DNA of 64,000 nucleotides from Devosia sp. SL43 (GTDB lineage: Bacteria; Pseudomonadota; Alphaproteobacteria; Rhizobiales; Devosiaceae): contig NZ_CP063401.1 of assembly GCF_021729885.1 (NCBI RefSeq), positions 3,278,501-3,342,500 on the forward strand, read 5' to 3'. The translations under genes and the position numbers were made by a program. The notes beneath the pieces are model-generated. The model was not told the origin of the DNA and ran no database searches. It worked only from the letters and a program-made list of their open reading frames with translations. This document shows positions 42,148 to 49,739 of the stretch, piece after piece. Within the stretch, counting starts at the first letter, position 1; each line of letters opens with the position of its first letter.

Positions 42148-44040
42148 TTAGCCGGCGTATTTGCGGTCCTTGCTGGCGACGCGGGTGCCAAATACCCGGT
42201 CGCGACCGGCAGCCTTGGCGCTGTAGAGCGCGCTGTCTGCGGTCTGAATCAGCTCCAACGCGCTGCGATGAAAGTTGTCGGGCATGTAGGTGGCGACGCC
42301 GACGCTGGCGGTGACATAGCCACGCTCGCTTGCCGCATGCGGCAAGCGGCGCGCTGCGAGCGACTTGCGGAACAGCTCGGCGACGAGATAGGCGCCGTCT
42401 TCGTCAGTATCGGGCAGGATGGCGGCAAATTCCTCGCCGCCATAGCGCGCCGCGAGGTCCGCCGGTCGCTTGAGGCTGGATTTGAGCTGCTGGCTGACGA
42501 TCCGCAGGCATTCGTCGCCGGCCGGGTGGCCATATTGGTCGTTATAGGACTTGAAACGGTCCACATCGATCAGCAGCAGGCTGAGCGCAGTACCGGAGCG
42601 GCCGCTGCGGCGGATTTCGGTTTCCATGGCGTCGTCGAAGGCGCGCCGGTTCAGCAGGTCCGTCAACCCATCGGTGCGCACCAGATGCTTGAGCTCGTCG
42701 GTGGCCGAATGCAGGGCTAGCTCGGCCTGCTTGAACCGCGTGACGTCGCTGACCACGACCATGGTGGCGCCGTTGCTTGTCGGTCTGGTGCGCACCTGCA
42801 GCCAGCGGCCGTCATAGAGGTTGACCTCTTCTTCGCTTTCGCGGTGCAGGTTGGCGACGATCTCGGCGATCCAGCGCTCGGATTCCTGCTTGGGCGCCGT
42901 AAGCTGTTCGCCGCTTTCGACAACGGCGCGCAGGATGTCGCGCAGATGCGCGCCTGGCTGTCGCAACTGCCCGGTAAACGGGAAGCAGGCGCGATACTGC
43001 TCGTTGCAGAACACCATTTTGCCGTCATGGTCGAACATGGCCAGGCCATCGGACATTTCGGCCAGGGCGTAGGACAGAGTATCGCGGCTCTGCAGCAGCT
43101 CGCGCTGCAGTAGCCGCTCTGCGGTGACGTCGCGCGTGACCCCGGCCAGGCCGATGACGTGTCCGGCCCGGTCATGCAGGGGGACCTTGGTCGTCGAGAA
43201 CCAGCGCTCATTGCCTGTGTCGTCATCGAGCCGTTCCTCGAAATCGATCAGTGGCTCGCCACTCGCCAGCAAGTTCTGCTCGCGATCGAACAGGGCCTGG
43301 GCACGCTCCGGCGTATCAATGTCGAAGTCGGTCAGACCGATGAGCTGGTCAGGCGTCAGGCCGTGAAGCTGAGCCACAGCATTGTTGGTCGCCGCAAAGC
43401 GCCCGTTTTGATCCTTGATGTAGGCAAGGTCCGGGGCATTCGCCAGCGCTGCCGCCAATAGATCACGCTCCTCAGAGAACTGTCGTGCCTTGAGATAGAC
43501 CAGCCCCACCAGAATGGTCGCGGCAACCGTCAGGATGGTGGTGGGCAACATAACGCCGTTCACAAGCTGTTGCGCTGTGGCTGCGGGCAGGGCGAAGATC
43601 CCCAGTTTGGTGACCACCGGCGTCGCCAGGCCCAGCACCAACATATGCCGGGCGCGATGGGGACGTCGCAGCAGCAGGCTCAACCCGAGACCCGTCGCGC
43701 TGGCCAGCACAATGCCGACGACGCCGGCCCAGGCTCCCGCACCGCCCATACTCAACCGAAACAGCGATGCAATGAGCGCCGCGATGACCGCCGCAGGCAA
43801 ACCGCCGAAAAAGCCGGTGACCGCCAGCAGCGAAGAACGCAGATCGAAATAGATGCCCGGCTGAATCTCCACCGACATGCTCATCGAAGCAATGGCGCCA
43901 AGGCCCATTGTCACGGCAAACATGAGGATGCGGACGGGCCTCGGAATCGACCGCAGCCAATAGCGAACATGCGCCCAGCCGATAACGACCAGCGCCACTA
44001 CGGCCAGGTTTCCGGCCAGCATTTGCCAAGAGGAAGTCAA
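42148..44040 (-). CDS. diguanylate cyclase with LytS-like membrane sensor and PAS domains
   Basis: 630 residues. The N-terminal ~190 are a 5TM-type membrane sensor (LRSSLLAVTGFFGGLPAAVIAALIASLFRL in two parts resembles the LytS 5TMR module). Two PAS domains follow (about 195-320, LPxxxYIKDxxGRF-like, and about 330-445), then GGDEF (about 460-620). The active site is RYGGEEF (532-538) and the inhibitory RxxD site is present as RPAD (525-528), five residues upstream. It should therefore be an active, product-inhibited cyclic-di-GMP synthase. Monocistronic, convergent with the siderophore operon. Confidence 0.9.
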   Translation of the reverse strand: MTSSWQMLAGNLAVVALVVIGWAHVRYWLRSIPRPVRILMFAVTMGLGAIASMSMSVEIQPGIYFDLRSSLLAVTGFFGGLPAAVIAALIASLFRLSMGGAGAWAGVVGIVLASATGLGLSLLLRRPHRARHMLVLGLATPVVTKLGIFALPAATAQQLVNGVMLPTTILTVAATILVGLVYLKARQFSEERDLLAAALANAPDLAYIKDQNGRFAATNNAVAQLHGLTPDQLIGLTDFDIDTPERAQALFDREQNLLASGEPLIDFEERLDDDTGNERWFSTTKVPLHDRAGHVIGLAGVTRDVTAERLLQRELLQSRDTLSYALAEMSDGLAMFDHDGKMVFCNEQYRACFPFTGQLRQPGAHLRDILRAVVESGEQLTAPKQESERWIAEIVANLHRESEEEVNLYDGRWLQVRTRPTSNGATMVVVSDVTRFKQAELALHSATDELKHLVRTDGLTDLLNRRAFDDAMETEIRRSGRSGTALSLLLIDVDRFKSYNDQYGHPAGDECLRIVSQQLKSSLKRPADLAARYGGEEFAAILPDTDEDGAYLVAELFRKSLAARRLPHAASERGYVTASVGVATYMPDNFHRSALELIQTADSALYSAKAAGRDRVFGTRVASKDRKYAG

Positions 44041-44354
44041 GACATCCTATCCTTGCGCGCTGATCCGTCAGCAACAAATCCGGATCGAGCCATTGCTGGC
44101 CCAGTCTGCATTGGTACCATCCAAGAGTTTGCCAATTCTAAACCGAAACCGGCCTATTCGCGGAGTCCCGATGGCCATTCACTCACCATGCCAGGCGGCG
44201 CCCTGGTGAGCAGGCACGGTCTGTCCGGAGGTTGGACGTATATGCCAGCGCTAGTTCGCCTGTCGTTTGACCCGCACCAACATGGCGCTCTGGGTCTGAG
44301 GCCAGCGCATCGCGGCCCGGCGGCACGCGGCAGGTGCCTTGACCGAGGTTAGTC
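44041..44354. other. 314-bp region between diguanylate cyclase and LacI gene
   Basis: It holds the presumed promoter of the diguanylate cyclase (minus strand) and the 3' flank of the LacI gene. Open frames here lack ribosome sites and protein-like composition. No repeat or RNA gene is seen. Confidence 0.5.
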
Positions 44355-45404
44355 CTACGACCTCGCGACGGCAGCCACTGCGGTCTGCTTGCGCATCTGA
44401 AGCGCCATGGTCGATTCTCGGATAACCAAATCTGCGGGAAGAACAATTCTTGATGCCGGTGGGTCTATTCCGGAGATCATTGCCATCAGGGTATTAACCG
44501 CCGAACGTGCCATCTGTGCCAGCGGTTGCCGGATCGTGGTGAGCTGCGGATGCACGTGTTCTGCCACGGACACGTCGTCGAAGCCAACGATCGAGATATC
44601 GTTGGGCACGGTCTTGCCGGAGACGCGTATCGCCGACATCGCGCCTATGGCACTCATGTCATTGGCGGCGAATATGGCGGTTGGCGGAAACGGCAGTCGA
44701 AGAAGTTCCAGGGCGGCCTCGAAACCGCCCTGTTGCATGAAATTGCCATTGACGATGAGTGCCGGGTCCAAATCCAGGCCCAGTTGCGCCTGCATGTCGG
44801 TGAATGCCCTGGCTCGGTCGCGGGCAGACTCCAGCATGACGTTGCCGCCGATGAAGCCGATACGGCTGTGGCCCAATTGCGCAAGATGCTCCACCGCCAA
44901 TCGAGCGCCCTGATAGTTGTCCGCGACAATTTTGGGGAATGGAAGGTCCTGCCCCTCGTCGATCGTCACGATTGGAAGATCTGCCGCCATCAACTGGGAC
45001 AGGTAGTCCGACTGGAACGGCAAAATCACGATAACGCCATCAACGATCTGCCGGAGCAGGTCAATGATCGCACCGGGAGGGCGGCGTTCGGTGTCGGACA
45101 GGGAGTAGACCAGCATTTCGTAATCCACGGTGCGGGCGGCGCTGCCGATGCCGAGGACCAGGTCGCTGGTGTAGAGGCTATGCAACTGGGCGATCACGCC
45201 GATCACCTTTGACCGTCCGCCGGAAAGCCGTTGCGCAACCCGATTGGCGACATAACCCATGTCTTCCGCGATGCGAAGGATTTCGTCGCGTTTCTCCGCC
45301 GACACACCGGGCTGGTTGTTGACGGCTCTCGATGCAGTCATCAGGGACACACCGGCCACCTTGGCTATCTCGGCGAGCGTGGGATTTTTCTTCTTCGGAT
45401 TCAT
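44355..45404 (-). CDS. LacI-family transcriptional regulator
   Basis: 349 residues. LacI HTH PTLAEIAKVAGVSLMTASRA at residues 8-27 with the hinge-type VAQRLSGGRSKVIGVI, followed by a periplasmic-binding-like sugar domain (QLGHSRIGFIGG, AIFAANDMSAIGA, SIVGFDDVSVAEHVHPQLTTI in the family order). The ATG at 45404 is preferred to one nine codons upstream because the protein then opens with the usual short basic tail. It is divergent from a CUT1 sugar transporter/glycosidase operon. An 18-bp perfect palindrome in the shared promoter is almost certainly its operator. Confidence 0.93.
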   Translation of the reverse strand: MNPKKKNPTLAEIAKVAGVSLMTASRAVNNQPGVSAEKRDEILRIAEDMGYVANRVAQRLSGGRSKVIGVIAQLHSLYTSDLVLGIGSAARTVDYEMLVYSLSDTERRPPGAIIDLLRQIVDGVIVILPFQSDYLSQLMAADLPIVTIDEGQDLPFPKIVADNYQGARLAVEHLAQLGHSRIGFIGGNVMLESARDRARAFTDMQAQLGLDLDPALIVNGNFMQQGGFEAALELLRLPFPPTAIFAANDMSAIGAMSAIRVSGKTVPNDISIVGFDDVSVAEHVHPQLTTIRQPLAQMARSAVNTLMAMISGIDPPASRIVLPADLVIRESTMALQMRKQTAVAAVARS

Positions 45405-45497
45405 CGCCCTGGGGGGCCCTCCAGCTGTCACCGCAGCCTTGTCCGCCTATCCTTCACCCCAACGATGCACCGGGTCAAGAGAGGCTTGACGATATGT

Positions 45498-45515
45498 AAC
45501 GTTAGCGCTAACGTT
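45498..45515. promoter_or_regulatory. LacI-type operator, perfect 18-bp palindrome
   Basis: AACGTTAGC|GCTAACGTT is fully symmetrical with the central CpG-type core (GC at centre) typical of LacI-family operators. It lies 94 bp downstream of the lacI-type start on the divergent side and 78 bp before the binding-protein ATG, and overlaps the spacer of a TTGACG-based promoter (45486-45491). Repression of the importer operon and autoregulation are expected. Confidence 0.75.
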
Positions 45516-45592
45516 GTACGTATCGTTCGCGATTGCATGAAGACCCTCGCAACGAAGCTGCATTCGGGCCAGTCGGCCTTGGGAGGAAATCG

Positions 45593-46846
45593 ATGAAGAG
45601 ATTTGCACTTGCTGTAAGTGCCGTGGCGCTATTTGCCCATGGCGCGCTGGCTCAGGACGTGACCATCGACTTGGTGCACGTTCAATCCAATGAAACCGAG
45701 CTGGCTTTGATGGACGAATTGGCGGCTGCCTATGAAGCCGACCATCCTGGCGTTGATATCAATATCCGCAAGTTTGGTGAGGACTATAAGCAGGCCCTCT
45801 CCACGATGCTTCAGACGAACGATGCGCCAGACGTCATCTATTCATGGGGTGGCGGTGTGCTGTCCGAGCAGATCGAGGCTGGTTTGCTTCGCACGATCGA
45901 TGGGGTAATTCCTGATGAGACCAAGGCCGCAGTGGGTCCGGCCGGCGTCGATGCCTTCACTCGGGATGGCCAACTCTACGGGATTGCCCAGAACGTTTCC
46001 GAAGTCGTGTTCTGGTACAACAAGACCTTGTTCGAGCAAGCTGGCGTTGACGTCGCCACCATGTCGGACTGGGAAGGCTTCCTGGCCGGCGTCCAGAAGC
46101 TCAAGGATGCGGGCATCACACCGATCGCCATGGCGTCCAAGGACAAGTGGCCGACCGCGTTCTATTGGGACTATCTTGCCCTGCGCCTAGCCGGCCAGGC
46201 TGGCCTGGAAGCGGCTCGCCGTGGCGACGACGGTGGCTTCACTGCCCCCGAATTCGTGAAGGCCAGCGAAGAGTTCCTGCGCCTGTCGGCAATGCAGCCC
46301 TACCAGCCCGGCTTCGAGGGTGCGGGCTATGCTCCGTCCACGGGCATGTTCGGTGACGGCCAGGCGGCGATGATCCTGATGGGGGACTGGAACTACCAGG
46401 AATCCAAGACGAACTCGACGTCCAAGGAAGGCGTGCCGGACGATCAACTGGGCTTCTTCGCGTTCCCCACCCTTGAGGGTCAAAAGGGCAACGACAATGA
46501 TACGCTCGGTGGCATCAACGGGTGGGTATTCGCCAAGGACGCTCCCGACGCTGCGGTCGACTTCATGGTATGGTACCAGCAGGCGGCCAATATCGCTCGC
46601 TTCGCCGAAGGCGGTTACTACATCCCGATCAATGCCGAGGCGGCCGCTGGCCTAGCGAACCCGTTCCAGCAACAGATCGCCAAGGATATCAACGCCGCGC
46701 CCTACCACGCGATCTTCTTTGACCAGAGCCTGGGCGTGAACGCCGGCGCAGCGGTCAATGATGTCGCCGCAGCGATCACCTCGAGCGCCATCTCGGCTGA
46801 AGATGCTGCTGCATGGGTCGAGGACGCAATGGCGGACGACCGCTAG
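45593..46846 (+). CDS. sugar ABC transporter substrate-binding protein (CUT1)
   Basis: 417 residues, standard length. Signal peptide MKRFALAVSAVALFAHGALA followed by QDVTIDLVHVQSN. Mature-domain features are WYNKTLFEQAGVDVATMSDW and QAAMILMGDWNYQESK, the usual sugar-binding blocks. The ATG at 45593 follows GGGAGGA. Periplasmic receptor for the importer encoded downstream. A stem-loop with a U-tract lies 27 bp after the stop. The co-transcribed GH3 glycosidase suggests an oligosaccharide or glycoside ligand. Confidence 0.92.
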   Translation: MKRFALAVSAVALFAHGALAQDVTIDLVHVQSNETELALMDELAAAYEADHPGVDINIRKFGEDYKQALSTMLQTNDAPDVIYSWGGGVLSEQIEAGLLRTIDGVIPDETKAAVGPAGVDAFTRDGQLYGIAQNVSEVVFWYNKTLFEQAGVDVATMSDWEGFLAGVQKLKDAGITPIAMASKDKWPTAFYWDYLALRLAGQAGLEAARRGDDGGFTAPEFVKASEEFLRLSAMQPYQPGFEGAGYAPSTGMFGDGQAAMILMGDWNYQESKTNSTSKEGVPDDQLGFFAFPTLEGQKGNDNDTLGGINGWVFAKDAPDAAVDFMVWYQQAANIARFAEGGYYIPINAEAAAGLANPFQQQIAKDINAAPYHAIFFDQSLGVNAGAAVNDVAAAITSSAISAEDAAAWVEDAMADDR

Positions 46847-46872
46847 ACCCTCCGAGTAGTTCCTCCCGAACT

Positions 46873-46905
46873 GGGCCGGTTCTCATCCTGGGGCCGGCCC
46901 TTTTT
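46873..46905 (+). terminator. stem-loop with U-tract between binding protein and permease genes
   Basis: GGGCCGG-N14-CCGGCCC followed by TTTTTCTCT: a partial terminator/RNA-stabilising hairpin inside the operon. It should raise binding-protein mRNA over permease mRNA, as in other ABC importer operons. Confidence 0.7.
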
Positions 46906-46923
46906 CTCTAAAGGGCGCAAACG

Positions 46924-47838
46924 ATGATCCAAAGTGTGGAACCAGTGCAGGGCCTTCGCCGATCACCGGGAGGGCGGCTGCCCATTCCCGTGGCGGTGAC
47001 CATCCTGGTCCTGCCAGCAGGCCTGGTCTTCTTCGCATTTGTCATTCTGCCGATCCTGCAGGCCTTCCGTTTTTCGTTCTACGACTGGAACGGATTCGGC
47101 ACGCCAACCGACTTCATCGGCCTCGAGAACTACTGGGATCTCGTCACGCACCGCTTCTTTGGAACGGCGCTTCGCAATACAGGCCTGATCATCGCCGTTT
47201 CGCTGTTGCTGCAGTTGCCGCTGGCGCTCTGGCTCTCATTGATACTGTACAGGAATACCTGGTTCACCAGCGTGGTGCGGACCCTGTTCTTCCTGCCGTA
47301 CATGCTGGCGGAAATCGCTGCCGGCCTCATGTGGAGTTTCGTCTACGACGGGAATTACGGGTTGGCTGCACAACTGGCAACGCTCTTCGGCGTCCAGGCT
47401 CCATTCCTGCTTGCAAGCCCGACTACTGTCATGCCGGCCATCGCGGCCGTTCTGGTGTGGAAGTATTTCGGCTTCCACATGATGATCTACATCGCCGCCC
47501 TGCAGAGCATACCGGACGAGATGATTGAAGCGGCCAGGCTCGATGGCGCCAAGAAATGGGACATCGTGCGCTACGTGAAGCTGCCGATGATCGGGTCCGC
47601 GATCGCAGTCACGGCATTTTTTGCCATCACCGGTTCACTGCAGTTGTTCGATCTCATCGTTCCTCTGACCAATGGTGGCCCGAACAATTCGTCGCTGACC
47701 ATTGTTGGTTTCCTCTACCAGTTTGGCGTCACCCGCATGCGCATTGGCTTCGGGGGAGCGATCAGCATCGCGCTGTTCCTCATCTGTGTCGTCGTGGCGA
47801 TCGTTTATCAGCGCGCGATGCGCCGCACGGGGCGTTGA
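46924..47838 (+). CDS. sugar ABC transporter permease (CUT1, MalF-like)
   Basis: 304 residues, six helices. It begins with a polar N-terminus before IPVAVTILVLPAGLVFFAFVI, followed by FRFSFYDWNGFG and the EAA coupling loop EMIEAARLDGAKKWDIVRYVKLP. It pairs with the permease at 47842, which begins 3 bp after its stop. Its operon partner ATPase is at 48692. Confidence 0.93.
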   Translation: MIQSVEPVQGLRRSPGGRLPIPVAVTILVLPAGLVFFAFVILPILQAFRFSFYDWNGFGTPTDFIGLENYWDLVTHRFFGTALRNTGLIIAVSLLLQLPLALWLSLILYRNTWFTSVVRTLFFLPYMLAEIAAGLMWSFVYDGNYGLAAQLATLFGVQAPFLLASPTTVMPAIAAVLVWKYFGFHMMIYIAALQSIPDEMIEAARLDGAKKWDIVRYVKLPMIGSAIAVTAFFAITGSLQLFDLIVPLTNGGPNNSSLTIVGFLYQFGVTRMRIGFGGAISIALFLICVVVAIVYQRAMRRTGR

Positions 47839-47841
47839 ACC

Positions 47842-48687
47842 ATGTCGCAATCTTCAAAGACGAATGTCGACTACGCGGTCTCTCCCTGGCAATGGATCGG
47901 GGTGGCCCTGGTGGCTGTATTCATCTGCATACCTCTCTATGTGACGATCGTTGGCGGCTTCAAGAGCATCGGGGAGCTTCGCACCCAGCCGTTCTCACTG
48001 CCCATGTCATGGGACCCGTCCAACTTCGCCACCGTTATCGGCGGCACCGAATTCGGCCAGATGATGTTGAATTCGCTGTTCATCGCCACTGTCACGGTGG
48101 TGCTGACAGTCCTCCTTGCATCGATGGCCGCCTTCGCGCTGGTGCATATCAAGTTCTTCGGCAGCAACTACCTTGGTGCATTCTTCACCATCGGACTGTT
48201 GTTCCCAGTTGCCACCGCAATCCTGCCGGTCTTCCTCCTGCTACGCGATGCCAACCTGCTCAATTCTGCCTGGGGCGTGATCCTGCCGCAGGTAGCCTTC
48301 GGCCTTGCCTTTGCAATCATGCTGTTCCGGAGCTTCTTTGCGGAACTGCCGCGCGAACTCATCGAGGCAGCTCGCATGGATCGATGCGGCTATCTTGGGA
48401 TCTACTGGTATGTGGTGCTACCGCTTTCATTGCCCATCATCGCCACTGTCGGCGTGTTCACCTTCATGAGCAGCTGGAACAGCTATCTCTTGCCCCTGGT
48501 CACCATGAGCAGCGAGTCCCAGTTCACCTGGCCGCTGGGCATCCAGAAGTATCAGGGGACCTATTCCACCGACTGGCCGAAGTTGCTCGCCCTGCTCACG
48601 CTGACGCTTCTTCCCGCCATCGGGTTCTTCCTCCTCGCTCAACGCTACATCATCGCCGGCCTCACCGGCGGCGCGGTCAAAGGCTAG
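47842..48687 (+). CDS. sugar ABC transporter permease (CUT1, MalG-like)
   Basis: 281 residues, six helices. It has the EAA loop ELIEAARMDRCGYLGIYWYVVLP and the family C-terminal AGLTGGAVKG. The usual DGA of the EAA motif reads DRC here, a small deviation whose effect is unknown. It completes the membrane channel and ends 4 bp before the ATPase gene. Confidence 0.93.
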   Translation: MSQSSKTNVDYAVSPWQWIGVALVAVFICIPLYVTIVGGFKSIGELRTQPFSLPMSWDPSNFATVIGGTEFGQMMLNSLFIATVTVVLTVLLASMAAFALVHIKFFGSNYLGAFFTIGLLFPVATAILPVFLLLRDANLLNSAWGVILPQVAFGLAFAIMLFRSFFAELPRELIEAARMDRCGYLGIYWYVVLPLSLPIIATVGVFTFMSSWNSYLLPLVTMSSESQFTWPLGIQKYQGTYSTDWPKLLALLTLTLLPAIGFFLLAQRYIIAGLTGGAVKG

Positions 48688-48691
48688 TTCC

Positions 48692-49690
48692 ATGTCCAGT
48701 GTAATTCTCAAGCAGATCGGCAAGCAGTTCGGTGCTGCAACCGTTCTGCCCTCGGTGGACCTCACCATCCCTGATGGGTCCTTCACCGTCATCGTCGGCC
48801 CATCGGGATGTGGCAAGTCCACGCTGCTTCGGATCATTGCCGGTCTGGACAATCCGACCAGCGGCCACGTCCTGATTGACGACCGCGACGTCACCAATGT
48901 CGATCCCGCTGAGCGCGGCATCGCCATGGTGTTCCAGGCCTATGCGCTCTATCCGCATATGACGGTGGCCGAGAATATAGGCTTCCCGCTCAAGATGGCA
49001 CGGTTGCCGCGCGCCGAGATCGAGCAGCGGGTCGCTGCCGCCGCCGAAACCCTGAAGTTGGGGCCGATGTTGTCGCGTCGTCCGAAGGCCCTGTCAGGCG
49101 GTCAGCGGCAACGTGTGGCGATCGGGCGGGCGATCGTGAGGGAACCGGATGTCTTCCTCTTCGACGAGCCGCTTTCCAATCTCGATGCGGCCCTGCGCAC
49201 GCAGATGCGTGTGGAACTGGCCGAACTGCACCGCAAGCTCGGTTCGACGATGATCTACGTCACCCACGACCAGGTGGAAGCCATGACCATGGCCGACCAG
49301 ATCGTGGTGATGAACGGCGGGCGGGTGGAACAGGTTGGTGCACCCATGGACTTGTACAACACGCCCCAGACGCCGTTCGTGGCCAGCTTTCTCGGGGCTC
49401 CGAAGATGAACTTCTTCGAGGGGGAAATCGCCAGGCAGTTTGATACCGATCTCCTGGGCGTGCGACCCGAGCACATCATTTTGGCTGAAGATGGTGGCTG
49501 GAAAACCAACGTGCGCCACTATGAGCGGCTCGGGGCGCAGACTGTCTACTACCTCGATCTGAAGGACGGTCAGGCCGCTATAGCTGTCAGCGACGCTGAT
49601 GCGGTGTTCGGCATTGGCGCTGAGGTCGGGATCTCCTTCAAATCGGACAAGCTGCACCGCTTCCGCAATGGTCAGCGCCAAGCAAACTGA
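48692..49690 (+). CDS. sugar ABC transporter ATP-binding protein (UgpC/MalK-like)
   Basis: 332 residues. Walker A GPSGCGKS (36-43), signature LSGGQRQRVAIGRA, Walker B VFLFDEP, H-loop VTHDQVEAMTMADQI. A shortened C-terminal regulatory OB-fold (about residues 240-332) includes LLGVRPEHI. This is shorter than the ~360 residues of typical members. The GH3 gene starts 49 bp downstream in the same transcript. Confidence 0.93.
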   Translation: MSSVILKQIGKQFGAATVLPSVDLTIPDGSFTVIVGPSGCGKSTLLRIIAGLDNPTSGHVLIDDRDVTNVDPAERGIAMVFQAYALYPHMTVAENIGFPLKMARLPRAEIEQRVAAAAETLKLGPMLSRRPKALSGGQRQRVAIGRAIVREPDVFLFDEPLSNLDAALRTQMRVELAELHRKLGSTMIYVTHDQVEAMTMADQIVVMNGGRVEQVGAPMDLYNTPQTPFVASFLGAPKMNFFEGEIARQFDTDLLGVRPEHIILAEDGGWKTNVRHYERLGAQTVYYLDLKDGQAAIAVSDADAVFGIGAEVGISFKSDKLHRFRNGQRQAN

Positions 49691-49739
49691 CGGACACCAA
49701 AAACAAGGACGCTGGCGATCTTCGCCCGGCGAGGAACCG

